DNA from: Candidatus Hungatella pullicola
GTDB taxonomy: Bacteria; Bacillota; Clostridia; Lachnospirales; Lachnospiraceae
Reading direction: 5' to 3'
Length of the DNA stretch: 64,000 nucleotides
Assembly (NCBI GenBank): GCA_019114305.1
Contig: DXFU01000043.1
Location: 1 to 64,000 of the forward strand
The notes below the pieces were generated by a model. The model was not told the DNA's origin, made no database searches, and was given only the letters and a program-made list of their open reading frames with translations. A program made the translations under genes and the position numbers. This document shows positions 15,954 through 25,080 of the stretch, piece by piece. The first letter of the stretch is position 1, and every line of letters starts with the position of its first letter.

Positions 15954-18245
15954 TTATTCCAGCCATAAAATCATTTCTAAAAGACGTTTCACTGACACGC
16001 AAAGCTGCTCCCGACTTAAGGTTTTGGATTTCAGCCCCTCCATAAGCTTTTCTGGAGAGCCTATTGGCATTTTTATGTCATTGCCTGCCTTCAGTTCCTG
16101 CTCGTGATCTCCGTGGTTGTTCCAGTCGCTGATGACCAGGCCGTCAAATCCCCATTCTCCTCTCAGGATTCCGGTAAGTAATTGGGTGTTCTCAGACGCT
16201 CTCACACCGTTGATAATATTGTAGGAAGTCATAATGATTTTCGGTTTTGCTTCCTTCACACAGATTTCAAATCCTTTGAGATAGATTTCTCTTAAAGCCC
16301 GTTCTGATAAAATGGAATCAGATTCTTTTCGATTGGTTTCTTTGTTGTTGCATGCAAAATGTTTTGGCACGGCGGCGATGTTCTGGGATTGGATGCCTTT
16401 TACCGCGGCTGCAGCCATTTTGCCGGATAGAAAGGGATCTTCCGAGTAGTACTCAAAGTTGCGGCCGCACAACGGGCTTCTGTGAATATTCAGCGCCGGA
16501 GTCAGCCATATGCTTAAATTGTTTTCTTTTACCTCTAAAGCTCCAGCCTGCCCGATTTCTTCTATCAGATTTAAGTTCCAGGTTGCGGCTAAAGCGGTAG
16601 CAATAGGGAAAGCGGTGGTATTTACGCCGCAGTCTTTGTGGATCCTTACCCCCGCCGGACCGTCTGCTGTCATGACAGCAGGGATGCCAAGGCGGTCCAA
16701 AGCACCCATTCCTCCTGTATTTGCCACTCCACGGCTGGGCTGGCCTGCTGCCAGCCGGCATAATTCTTCATCTGTAAGCTGAGCCATAAAGGAGTCAAGA
16801 TCGATTTTTCCCTCTGCTATATCTATCAGATGATAGTCTCTGTCTGGTTTTGAAGCCTCCTTATAGTCACAGACAAAAGAGGCCTTTGGCGCTGGGGTAC
16901 TATGGAATGTTTCGTAGGTTCCGTCTTCTTTCAGCCTCTGATCCAGTTTTTGCGGAGAGCAATAAGGATGAAGCCTTTCTGTAATCACTGGCTCTTCCAG
17001 CCGGAAGGAATAATTGACTTGTTTGGCATCCCTTACATTGTTTCCTACATAGATGTTATAAGTGCCTTTCTCCAGAACATAGGAAGAGAGGGCAATGACC
17101 CCGGTGTCGTCAAAGGAAGCCATATCCTGGATTGGGAAAGAAATACATAATTCTTCAGATTCTCCCGGCGCAAGCAGCTTTGTTTTTTCAAATCCGCATA
17201 AAATTTTTAAGGGTTTTGTCAATTGGCCTCTGGGCGGGCAGTAATAAACCTGGGCCACCTCTTTTCCAGCCTGGCTGCCGGTGTTGGTGATGGTGACTGT
17301 TACAAAAATGTTTTTTCCGTCGCTGCAGGCTGAAGCATGGGAAAAGACAAAAGAGGTGTAGGACAGCCCATATCCAAAGGGGTATACCACACAGTCTTTT
17401 TTTCCGGGGATGGTTTCAAAGTAACGGTATCCTACAAAAATATCTTCTGTGTATTTTACATATGCTTCAGATTCATGAAAGCCGGCTGAGGAAGGATAGT
17501 CGTCAAAGGATTTTGCGCAGGTGTCTGCCAATTTGCCGGATGGGTTTACTTCTCCTGTAAGGATGTCGGCTGCGGCCAGCCCGCCTTCCTGGCCTCCCTG
17601 CCATACAATAAGAGCGGAAGAAATTTTGTCATTGTCAGCAAACCAGGCCGTATTAATCATAGCTCCTACGTTAAGCAGAACAGCTACACGGGGAAAATGA
17701 TCGGTTACCGCTTTGACCATGTCTGATTCCGTTTTGGACAAATCAAAATAATCATCGGTCCCATCATTTTTTCTGTCCCAGTTTTCTCCGGAATAGCGTC
17801 CGATTACAATGACGGCCGTATCGGTAAATTCCCGCGCTTTGGAAAGCAGATGGGAAGGAACCGCAGCTTCGTTAAGCAGACCGGGAATTTCACCGTTTTC
17901 ATATTGGGATTCCACATATTCCTGATAATACAGAGACAGGGGATCAAATACTTCTAAATATTCGGACTTTGTTTTCAGTCCCTGATAAATGTTGCGCACA
18001 TAGGAAACTGTTACATCTCCGGAACCGCCGCCGCCTTTGACATAATCGATCTGACTTTTGCCGAATACCGCAAGTTTTGTCCCCTTTTTAAAGGGGAGAA
18101 GACAATGGTCGTTTTTTAACAAAACCATTCCTTCGCCGGCTGCCGTACGCGACAATTGTCTGTGCCTGCAGCATTCCGTGATTCGTGATTGATTGTCTCC
18201 CAGAGGCAGACAAGGGGTGAAATTAGGTCTTATCCACTTATTCAT
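15954..18245 (-). CDS. Circularly permuted GH3 beta-glycosidase
   Basis: 763 residues with reversed domain order. The alpha/beta sandwich (GH3 C-domain) comes first (about 38-260, with GEGMVLLKND and GGGGSGDV), then the fibronectin III-like domain (about 290-420), and the catalytic (beta/alpha)8 barrel is last (about 470-763). The barrel holds ADGPAGVR, VPKHFACNN and the nucleophile D707 in GLVISDWNNHGD. Permuted GH3 beta-glucosidases are known in ruminal Clostridia. There is no signal peptide, so it acts in the cytoplasm on imported oligosaccharides, probably beta-glucosides. A divergent AraC gene is the likely regulator. Confidence 0.9.
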   Translation of the reverse strand: MNKWIRPNFTPCLPLGDNQSRITECCRHRQLSRTAAGEGMVLLKNDHCLLPFKKGTKLAVFGKSQIDYVKGGGGSGDVTVSYVRNIYQGLKTKSEYLEVFDPLSLYYQEYVESQYENGEIPGLLNEAAVPSHLLSKAREFTDTAVIVIGRYSGENWDRKNDGTDDYFDLSKTESDMVKAVTDHFPRVAVLLNVGAMINTAWFADNDKISSALIVWQGGQEGGLAAADILTGEVNPSGKLADTCAKSFDDYPSSAGFHESEAYVKYTEDIFVGYRYFETIPGKKDCVVYPFGYGLSYTSFVFSHASACSDGKNIFVTVTITNTGSQAGKEVAQVYYCPPRGQLTKPLKILCGFEKTKLLAPGESEELCISFPIQDMASFDDTGVIALSSYVLEKGTYNIYVGNNVRDAKQVNYSFRLEEPVITERLHPYCSPQKLDQRLKEDGTYETFHSTPAPKASFVCDYKEASKPDRDYHLIDIAEGKIDLDSFMAQLTDEELCRLAAGQPSRGVANTGGMGALDRLGIPAVMTADGPAGVRIHKDCGVNTTAFPIATALAATWNLNLIEEIGQAGALEVKENNLSIWLTPALNIHRSPLCGRNFEYYSEDPFLSGKMAAAAVKGIQSQNIAAVPKHFACNNKETNRKESDSILSERALREIYLKGFEICVKEAKPKIIMTSYNIINGVRASENTQLLTGILRGEWGFDGLVISDWNNHGDHEQELKAGNDIKMPIGSPEKLMEGLKSKTLSREQLCVSVKRLLEMILWLE

Positions 18246-18400
18246 TAAGCTCCTCCTTTTGGTTAACAGAACAGAATTACAATGGGTTGTCTATACTTTA
18301 CATTTTAAATTAGAATATTTATAATACAAGTCGGAACCCATAAAATTTCGGTCAATATTTGCGGTTTTGAAAAAATCAGCGGGAGTGTAAGAAAGGAGAA

Positions 18401-19237
18401 ATGGCTGTGCCATATGAGATTGAAAACAGAAAGTGGGATTTTACAGCAATCCCTATTCATAATTTACTGCCTATGCCTCATATTCATCCTCATTTGGAAC
18501 TGATTTATCTGGAAAAGGGGAGCGGCGCAGCTGTGCTGGATCATCGGGAATATGTTCTGGAAGCTGGCGACTTGTTTCTTTCTTTTCCCAATCAAATCCA
18601 TTTTTACCATGTAAAGGATCCGGTGGAAGGATACATGACTATTTTTGCGCCGACGCTGTTTGGAGATTTGAAAGAGGTGTTTCAGACAAAAATACCGGTT
18701 TGCCCCGTTTTACATAAAGATCAGATTCCTTCAGACACGGGAAAGCGGCTGGAAAAGATGTGTGAAAAGTTAAAAACAGATTTGTCCTACGATAAAATAG
18801 GAGCAAAAGGCTGGCTGCTCACTCTTCTGGGAGAAATCCTTCCGCTTATGGCTTTTGAGGAAAATCCGGGAGATCAGGATACAATAAAGAATATTTTGAA
18901 ATTCTGCATGGAAAATTATACAGAACCACTTTCTCTGCAGTCCCTTTCCAAAGCTCTTAATCTGAATCCATACTATATTTCTCATATATTCAGTGAAAGG
19001 ATGCATATTAGTTATAAAGACTTTATTAATAATCTTCGAGTAGAGCATGCCTGTGAACTGCTTGAGAAAGGTTCCAGTATAACCTATATTGCCTATGCTT
19101 CCGGATTTTCCTCTGTGCGAACTTTTAATCGTGCTTTTTTGAAATACAGGAATCTGTCTCCGAGGGATTACAGGAAGCAACTTCTTTCTTCTCAGGCTTG
19201 TATGAAAACGGGAAAATTGGGAACATCTATAGAATGA
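18401..19237 (+). CDS. AraC family transcriptional regulator
   Basis: 278 residues. The N-terminal cupin domain contains MPHIHPHLELIYLEKGSG (about 27-44) and the C-terminal double HTH spans about 165-270, with YISHIFSERM and the ITYIAYASGFSSVRTFNRAF segment split across the second HTH. GAAAGGAG lies six bases before the ATG. It is divergent from the permuted GH3 gene, its likely target. Confidence 0.88.
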   Translation: MAVPYEIENRKWDFTAIPIHNLLPMPHIHPHLELIYLEKGSGAAVLDHREYVLEAGDLFLSFPNQIHFYHVKDPVEGYMTIFAPTLFGDLKEVFQTKIPVCPVLHKDQIPSDTGKRLEKMCEKLKTDLSYDKIGAKGWLLTLLGEILPLMAFEENPGDQDTIKNILKFCMENYTEPLSLQSLSKALNLNPYYISHIFSERMHISYKDFINNLRVEHACELLEKGSSITYIAYASGFSSVRTFNRAFLKYRNLSPRDYRKQLLSSQACMKTGKLGTSIE

Positions 19238-19251
19238 TATGACTGCAGAAG

Positions 19252-19305
19252 TTGGGCCGCCGAACAGGGAGGATCCATTCAGATCTGTTAAGAGGGCCGG
19301 CCCAA
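19252..19305. other. Two-step hairpin downstream of the AraC gene
   Basis: TTGGGCCG (19252-19259) pairs with CGGCCCAA (19298-19305), and AACAG pairs with CTGTT inside. There is no T run, so it is a weak terminator candidate or an RNA stability element. Confidence 0.4.
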
Positions 19306-19478
19306 TCCTGTGATATGGAGGTTTATTAAGAATTTCTGGTGTTTCTTGCAGTTCTTTTAATGTGCTATACAAAGAAAAGCGCAGATGCTATAATCAATGC
19401 TGCCTTAAAAGGACTAGCTTTTAACGCTCCTTTTGAGGGGAAACCTTGGAAAGACTGAAAAATGGAGGAATAACGATT

Positions 19479-20189
19479 ATGACGAAAAACAAAATTTTTA
19501 CAGCGCTTATGATTGCGGCAGCAGTTATGGCAGGCGTTACAGCCTGCGGCGGATCTGCTGATACAACAGAAGAAACTACCGTTCAGGCAGCAACAGAGAC
19601 ACAGACACAGGAGAGCCAGACCCAGCAGACAGAAGCTGCGGCAAGTGAATCCGTTAACGGCGAAGAAGAAAACGGGGAAGAACAGGAGGAAGAGACTGTT
19701 TCAAAGGTGACTTTAACGGACGGAGGCAGTTTGGATGAATCGGGGAAATTTGTGGCTTCATCAGGCAAATATGAGATTACGCCGCCGGCAGATTGGAGAC
19801 TGGATGAGGGAAGTGATGAGGAATTTACCACCTTCTTTTCTTCCGATGAACTGGATATGCTGGAAATTAATTATGAAACAGGAGAAGCAGCCGATGACAT
19901 GAATGAACAGTATCCGGATACTGCCCAGGAGTACCAGTCTCAGATCAGCCGCGGCGAGGCCATGGAGATTGTGAAATATGAGATTCAGAATGAAGAGGAC
20001 GGCAGCCAGACGTTTCGCTATGCGATCCGTTATCCAGACGCAGAAGATGGATTGAAATATTTGGCGGTATCTGGAGTATACCGGGCAGCAGCCCATGAAT
20101 ACATTGGCGCAACTGTGACCATAGAATCCGATGACAGCCAGGGAGAGGCAAAGGCAGAAGCGGCATTGGATTCCCTGGTAATTAAATAA
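19479..20189 (+). CDS. Hypothetical lipoprotein with acidic linker
   Basis: 236 residues. Signal peptide with lipobox VTAC, then a low-complexity linker rich in Glu, Gln and Thr (about 25-75), then a globular domain of about 140 residues. The mature domain resembles no enzyme I recognise; its ITPPADWRLDEGSDE and YEIQNEEDGSQ segments look like the small PsbP/DUF-type lipoproteins of Clostridia, but this is uncertain. The frame extends to a TTG at 19446, but the ATG at 19479 has GGAGGA and begins directly at the basic n-region of the signal peptide. It is convergent with the importer operon. Confidence 0.75.
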   Translation: MTKNKIFTALMIAAAVMAGVTACGGSADTTEETTVQAATETQTQESQTQQTEAAASESVNGEEENGEEQEEETVSKVTLTDGGSLDESGKFVASSGKYEITPPADWRLDEGSDEEFTTFFSSDELDMLEINYETGEAADDMNEQYPDTAQEYQSQISRGEAMEIVKYEIQNEEDGSQTFRYAIRYPDAEDGLKYLAVSGVYRAAAHEYIGATVTIESDDSQGEAKAEAALDSLVIK

Positions 20190-20197
20190 ACCGGCTG

Positions 20198-20779
20198 TCA
20201 GGAAAGCGTAATGGGAATTCCTCCCAGCAAAGAAACATCTTCCGGTGTGTGAGTGCTTATAAGGACCAGCTTATTGCTGGTCTTTTCTTTTATATAAGAA
20301 ATAACATTTTTTTTGGAATCCTCATCAAGACCTGTAAACGGCTCATCCATAATAAGCATATGAAAGGGAACAAGGAGTGCCCGGCCGATGGCTGCCCGCC
20401 GTTTCATTCCTCCGCTTAAGGTAGATACAGGGCGGGATAAAGATTCTTCCGGGAGAATCCGGCTTAGCTCCCGTTTGATGTCCTGCCGTTTTAAGGGAGA
20501 ATGGCTGGGAAGGACCATGGCCGTATTGTCTACCGCTGTAAATTCCTGGCAGAGCCGGTCTTCCTGGAACACAGCAGAAATCTTTAATCCGTCCAGGCCT
20601 TTAATCTGCCCGGAATCTGCTCGTTCCAGTCCAAGAAGAATGCGGAATAAGGTGGTTTTTCCGGAACCCGATGGACTCATAAGGCAGTAAAAGTTTCCCG
20701 GAATCAGATCAAGGCTCAGATCATTGAGAACCGCAAGACCGCCATAGGATTTGGATAAATGGGATATGGAAATTAACAT
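20198..20779 (-). CDS. ABC transporter ATP-binding protein, TauB/SsuB-like
   Basis: 193 residues, short for the family (about 240-260 is usual). Walker A is SPSGSGKTT (35-43), the signature is LSGGMKRR (121-128) and Walker B is MLIMDEPF (141-148), all intact, with a D-loop and the H-loop STH near 175. It powers the permease encoded just upstream; the two genes share one base (TGATG). The short length comes from a reduced C-terminus. Substrate class by family is nitrate, sulfonate, taurine or thiamine precursors. Confidence 0.87.
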   Translation of the reverse strand: MLISISHLSKSYGGLAVLNDLSLDLIPGNFYCLMSPSGSGKTTLFRILLGLERADSGQIKGLDGLKISAVFQEDRLCQEFTAVDNTAMVLPSHSPLKRQDIKRELSRILPEESLSRPVSTLSGGMKRRAAIGRALLVPFHMLIMDEPFTGLDEDSKKNVISYIKEKTSNKLVLISTHTPEDVSLLGGIPITLS

Positions 20780-21552
20780 CAGCTTTTGGCCTCCTTTCTT
20801 TTTTGAAGCCCCGCTGGCGCGGCGAGATTTAAAAGCATGAGAAACAATTTTTCAAAGAGAGCGCTGATTACTATGATTACGAGAGTCCAGGCAAACAGCT
20901 CTTCCGTGCTTAAGTAAATTTTAGCCATATAAAGATTTTCTCCAATGGAAGAAGCAGGAACTCCGATAACTTCCGCGGCGATTCCCGATTTCCAGCTCAT
21001 CCCCAAAGCTGTATTGCAGCTGCTGGACAGATAAGGGATAAGGGCAGGGCGGTAGATATACCAGAGCTTTTTTCGGGCCGGCATGGAGAAAACCTGAGCC
21101 ATTTCCAGGAGCTGTTTGTCCGTACTGGAAAGACCGGCAATGGTTCCTGTGTATATCATGGGAAATACAACCAGGAAGGCTATGAAAACAGACAGATTTT
21201 CCGAACCGATCCAGATCAGGGACAGAATGACAAAGGACGCCACTGGTATGGATTTTACCGCTGAAATTACCGGATTTAACAGTTCTCTGACAAAGGAAAA
21301 ACGCCAGGCCAAGCTTCCGGTGAGAACTCCTGAGAAAAAGGCGGTGAGGAAGCCTGCGCTGATTTTTCCAAAGGAACCGGCAATGCTTTTCCAGAAGTCA
21401 GGAAGAAACAGAAGTCCTGCAAGGCAGCGGAATACTTCCACAGGCCCAACCAGAATGATATTGTTGTCAATGAAGAATGCCGCGGCCTGCCACAGGCACA
21501 GCCAGAACCCAATGATCACAGTTTTCCTAAGCCACTGCCAGGTATTGGTCAT
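20779..21552 (-). CDS. ABC transporter permease, TauC/SsuC-like
   Basis: 257 residues with about six membrane segments and the cytoplasmic EAA-type loop (LLEMAQVFSMPARKKLWYI, about 150-168) that contacts the ATPase. The frame is open ten codons further, but the ATG at 21552 has AAGGAG upstream. It sits between the binding protein gene and the ATPase gene, and a hairpin separates it from the former. Confidence 0.88.
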   Translation of the reverse strand: MTNTWQWLRKTVIIGFWLCLWQAAAFFIDNNIILVGPVEVFRCLAGLLFLPDFWKSIAGSFGKISAGFLTAFFSGVLTGSLAWRFSFVRELLNPVISAVKSIPVASFVILSLIWIGSENLSVFIAFLVVFPMIYTGTIAGLSSTDKQLLEMAQVFSMPARKKLWYIYRPALIPYLSSSCNTALGMSWKSGIAAEVIGVPASSIGENLYMAKIYLSTEELFAWTLVIIVISALFEKLFLMLLNLAAPAGLQKRKEAKS

Positions 21553-21597
21553 AAGAATTCTCCTTCCTAAAACTTTTTCCAATACAGGTATATAAAT

Positions 21598-21642
21598 GAA
21601 AATCCGGATTCCTTATCTTTCGATAAAGGATCCGGATTTTTT
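21598..21642 (-). terminator. Intercistronic hairpin between binding protein and permease
   Basis: AAATCCGGAT and ATCCGGATTT pair across a loop that itself contains the CCTTATC/GATAAAGG stem, giving one long hairpin followed by a T-rich run on the minus strand. It probably lets excess binding protein be made relative to permease and ATPase. Confidence 0.75.
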
Positions 21643-21651
21643 AAAACTGTT

Positions 21652-22752
21652 TTATTCCTGAGGAATATAATAGAATCCGTCCTCTGGCATAGCGCCGCCC
21701 ACTGTGGTGGGATCCATGTCGAAAAGAACCTGAAGATATCCGGTTAACATGGTTTTCATATCCTCACCGTCTATGTAAGTAATGCTGCAGTATGGAAGCG
21801 CTTTTTCCGCAATAGGAGCCTTCTCGATAATTCCTGCGTCTGCTACCAGCTGAGCGGTTTCAGCAGTATTTTCGTTGGCATAAGCAGCAGATGCTTGGTG
21901 CTCCTCCATAAATGTGGCCACAGCTTCAGGGTTGGATTCCAGAACCTGGTTGCGGCATACGGTAACGCCGGTTACCAGACTTCCGCCCTCTTCTCCTGCA
22001 ACCTTATCCCATTCAGCGGTAAGATCCAGGGCAAGTTTCAAAGCTTCATTCTGGGAAAGGGCTACTGTGGCAAAAGGCTGAGGAAGAAGTCCGATGGCAT
22101 TGGGATCTTCCTTTAAGACAGCGGCTACTTCTGTGGCCTCAGACTTATACTCCAGAGTCACAGAATCGGCAGAAAGACCGTTAGCAGTCAGCAGGTACTG
22201 AAGGGCATAATCAGGAGTGGTACCTTTGCCGGTAAGGTAAACGGTTTTTCCCTGGAGATCCGGAATTCCTTTAATGGACTGGTCTGCTGTCACAATATAC
22301 AGTACGCCAAGTGTGTTGATGTCAATAACGCTTACCTGATGCTCTGTCTTGTTATACATGATAGAAGCCATATTAGCGGGAACCAGGGCAATATCCAGCT
22401 GGCCGCTTACCATCTGTGCAAGAAGTTCATCAGCGGCGGTAACCATGGTAAATTCATAGTTACCTTCTGCCTCGCCCTTTGCAGACAGATCCATCAGCTG
22501 AACGAGACCCATGGAAGTGGGGCCCTTTAAAGACCCGATTTTCAAAGAGCCATCCTGGCTGGGCTCTGATTGGGAAGAAGTTTCTGCATCTTCCTGTGAG
22601 GTTTCTGTCTCCTGGACTTTTGTTTCCTCCTGAGATGCTTCTGTCTCGGCCTGAGAAGCGGCTGTGGTTTCTCCGGTCTGACTGCCTGAGGAGCAGCCGG
22701 TCAAAGCGGCGGCTAAAGTCATAGCCAAAATAACAGATACTGATTTTTTCAT
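21652..22752 (-). CDS. ABC transporter substrate-binding lipoprotein
   Basis: 366 residues. The lipoprotein signal ends at C20 (AAALTGC), a Ser/Thr/Glu-rich linker follows (about 21-70), then a type II periplasmic-binding fold of the NMT1/SsuA class. It should deliver the substrate to the permease/ATPase pair downstream. The substrate cannot be told from sequence; alternatives are alkanesulfonates, taurine, or thiamine pyrimidine precursors. The long 5' leader has no thiamine pyrophosphate motif. Confidence 0.85.
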   Translation of the reverse strand: MKKSVSVILAMTLAAALTGCSSGSQTGETTAASQAETEASQEETKVQETETSQEDAETSSQSEPSQDGSLKIGSLKGPTSMGLVQLMDLSAKGEAEGNYEFTMVTAADELLAQMVSGQLDIALVPANMASIMYNKTEHQVSVIDINTLGVLYIVTADQSIKGIPDLQGKTVYLTGKGTTPDYALQYLLTANGLSADSVTLEYKSEATEVAAVLKEDPNAIGLLPQPFATVALSQNEALKLALDLTAEWDKVAGEEGGSLVTGVTVCRNQVLESNPEAVATFMEEHQASAAYANENTAETAQLVADAGIIEKAPIAEKALPYCSITYIDGEDMKTMLTGYLQVLFDMDPTTVGGAMPEDGFYYIPQE

Positions 22753-22893
22753 AAAATATACCTCTCTTTCTGTCCGTACCAGCGAGGCATCTGGTTTGCT
22801 TGTGTTGGAAAACCGTTGTTAAACGACGGGATTTCTGTGTCAACAGCGGACCTCGTCTTCTCCCTCAGATGATTCTTTGGGGTTAGCACGAAC
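22753..22893 (-). promoter_or_regulatory. Long structured 5' leader of the importer operon
   Basis: The leader from the predicted start point to the binding protein ATG is about 140 nt and contains pairing segments such as CGAGGTCCG with CCTCG and CGGAC, and a CCGTCGT/ACAACGG hairpin. This suggests regulation in the leader. It matches none of the riboswitch consensus sequences I know (TPP, guanidine-I, SAM, purine, cobalamin). Confidence 0.35.
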
Positions 22894-22899
22894 AAGCAC

Positions 22900-22928
22900 A
22901 GTATACCACCAGACAGAGGCCTTGTCAA
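22900..22928 (-). promoter_or_regulatory. Promoter of the importer operon
   Basis: On the minus strand consensus TTGACA (22923-22928), a 17 bp spacer and TATACT (22900-22905). Confidence 0.85.
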
Positions 22929-23104
22929 AGATCCGATTTTGTTTTGGATTGGAAGTTTTCAATGGTCAATTTATACAAAAACAATCGCTAAAAGCTGCAG
23001 TTTATGGTATAATAAGAAGGTCTGATTGACACAAAAGCCAGAGTATAGCAGAAGCAGTATTTTAGCCGGTGAGAGTCAGCCGGAGAACTTGGAGGAGAAT
23101 GTAT

Positions 23105-23344
23105 ATGAGAGTTACAATTTGTATTGGAAGCGCATGCCATTTAAAGGGGTCAAGAGAAATTATTGCTCAGATGCAGCAGCTGGTGAAGGAAAATCGTCTG
23201 GAGGAAAAGGTAGATTTAAACGGGTCCTTCTGCAGCGGAAACTGCGTGAACGGTGTCTGTGTCACGGTAGACGGAGAGCTGTATTCCTTAAAGCCAGAAA
23301 ATACAAAGGAGTTTTTTGAAGAGCATATTATGGGGAGGCTGTAG
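23105..23344 (+). CDS. Thioredoxin-like [2Fe-2S] ferredoxin
   Basis: 79 residues of the NuoE/HydC C-terminal type. Cysteines C6, C11, C43 and C47 (CIGSAC and FCSGNC) are placed to bind a [2Fe-2S] cluster; C52 is extra. It should carry electrons to or from the hydrogenase-like proteins encoded next. The start at 23105 has GGAGGAG upstream; a longer frame from 23069 lacks a site. The next gene begins two bases after its stop. A related ferredoxin precedes the sensory hydrogenase in Thermotoga-type clusters. Confidence 0.85.
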   Translation: MRVTICIGSACHLKGSREIIAQMQQLVKENRLEEKVDLNGSFCSGNCVNGVCVTVDGELYSLKPENTKEFFEEHIMGRL

Positions 23345-23346
23345 AT

Positions 23347-25080
23347 ATGGCGATTATTGATTTCAAAGCGACAAAGTGCAAGCACTGTTACAAGTGTGTG
23401 CGCAACTGTGAGGTCAAGGCCATAATGATTAAGGACGAAAGGGCAGAGATTATGCCCGACAAGTGCATTTTATGCGGAAAGTGTATGCAGGTATGTCCTC
23501 AGTCTGCCAAAACTCTGGTCAGTGACCTGGATCTGGTAAAAGGCTTTCTGGCTGCCGGAGATAAGGTTGTAGTATCCATTGCGCCTTCCTATATGGGACT
23601 GCTTAAGTATAAGACCATTGGACAGGTGAACGGAGCCCTTCAGAAGCTTGGATTTGCAGAGGTCAGAGAAACTTCTGAGGGCGCGGCTGTGGTGACCAGT
23701 GAGTATACGAAGCTTCTGGAAGCAGGAGAGATGGAGACCATTATCACAACCTGCTGTCCAAGTGTCAATGACTTAATTGAAATTTACTATCCGTCGTTAA
23801 TCCCTTACCTGGCCCCGGTGGTATCCCCTATGATCGCTCACGGCCGGATGCTGAAGGAGGAATTTGGACAGGATACAAAGGTTGTGTTCCTAGGTCCCTG
23901 TATTGCTAAGAAGAAGGAATCCATGGATCCAAGACATGACAGCTGTATCGACGCAGTGCTGAATTTTAATGATATTAACCAGTGGCTGCAGGAGAAGGAT
24001 ATTTCCATTGAGGAATCAGAAGACATTCCTTTCCGCCATATAGATCCCAAGGTAAACCGCCTCTATCCGGTAACCAACGGTGTGGTTCATTCTGTTCTGG
24101 CAACGGAGGAGAAAAAGGACGGATACCGCAAATTTTATGTTCATGGAACGAAAAACTGCATTGACCTGTGCGACAGCATGATGAGAGGTGAGATTAAAGG
24201 CTGCTTTATTGAGATGAATATGTGTTCCGGCGGCTGTATCAAAGGCCCTACTGTCAGTGACGAAAGCATTTCCCGGTTTAAAGTGAAGCTGGATATGGAG
24301 GAGACCATTGAGAAGGTTCCGGCATCTAAAGAGGAGATTGAGAAGATTACAGATCATCTTTCCTTCCGAAAGACATTTATGGATCGTTCTCCCAAAGATC
24401 CCATGCCTACAGAGGAGCAGATCCGGGAAATTTTAGAGCAGACCGGAAAGTTTAGCCCGGAGGATGAGTTAAACTGCGGAGCCTGCGGATATTCCACCTG
24501 CCGGGAGAAAGCCATCGCCGTATTCCAGAAGAAAGCAGAGCTGAATATGTGCATTCCATTTATGCATGAGAAAGCGGAGTCTTTATCTAATCTTGTTATG
24601 GAGACTTCACCCAATATTGTTCTCATTGTAGATAAGGATATGAAGATTATGGAGTATTCTGCCGTAGGTGAGCGGTACTTTGGAAAGAATCGTCAGGAAG
24701 CTTTGAACATGTATCTTTACGAGCTGATCGATCCTTCTGATTTCCAGTGGGTCTATGACACTCATCAGAATATCCATGGAAAAAAGGTTACTTATTCCGA
24801 ATATCATTTTTCCACTTTGCAGAATATTGTGTACATAGAAAAAGAAGACGCGGTTCTGGCAACCTTTATTGATATTACCAAAGAGGAAGAAAGGCTGAAA
24901 CAGGAATATGAGACAAAGCTGGATACCATTGATCTGGCTCAAAGGGTTATTCACAAACAGATGATGGTGGCCCAGGAGATTGCCGGACTGCTGGGAGAGA
25001 CTACAGCAGAGACTAAGACCACATTGACCAAGCTGTGTGAAACCCTGTTGGGAGATGGAAGTGAAAGCGAGGTCAGATAA
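23347..25080 (+). CDS. hydS: Sensory [FeFe]-hydrogenase HydS with PAS domain
   Basis: 577 residues. Domain order: two [4Fe-4S] motifs (C11, C14, C17, C21 and C40, C43, C46, C50); an H-cluster domain with L1 TTCCPSV (C136, C137), L2 GPCIAKKK (C185) and L3 EMNMCSGGCIKG (C293, C297); a four-Cys iron-sulfur motif CGACGYSTC (about 378-386); a PAS domain (about 425-525); and a helical tail. This is the group C (sensory) architecture, in which H2 binding is signalled rather than turned over fast. The PAS domain would pass the signal to the phosphatase whose ATG overlaps this stop (TAATG). Confidence 0.9.
   Translation: MAIIDFKATKCKHCYKCVRNCEVKAIMIKDERAEIMPDKCILCGKCMQVCPQSAKTLVSDLDLVKGFLAAGDKVVVSIAPSYMGLLKYKTIGQVNGALQKLGFAEVRETSEGAAVVTSEYTKLLEAGEMETIITTCCPSVNDLIEIYYPSLIPYLAPVVSPMIAHGRMLKEEFGQDTKVVFLGPCIAKKKESMDPRHDSCIDAVLNFNDINQWLQEKDISIEESEDIPFRHIDPKVNRLYPVTNGVVHSVLATEEKKDGYRKFYVHGTKNCIDLCDSMMRGEIKGCFIEMNMCSGGCIKGPTVSDESISRFKVKLDMEETIEKVPASKEEIEKITDHLSFRKTFMDRSPKDPMPTEEQIREILEQTGKFSPEDELNCGACGYSTCREKAIAVFQKKAELNMCIPFMHEKAESLSNLVMETSPNIVLIVDKDMKIMEYSAVGERYFGKNRQEALNMYLYELIDPSDFQWVYDTHQNIHGKKVTYSEYHFSTLQNIVYIEKEDAVLATFIDITKEEERLKQEYETKLDTIDLAQRVIHKQMMVAQEIAGLLGETTAETKTTLTKLCETLLGDGSESEVR

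Noticed and set aside
22753..22893. TPP or guanidine riboswitch ahead of the importer
   Set aside because: Neither the CTGAGA/ACCTGA TPP boxes nor the guanidine-I core is present.
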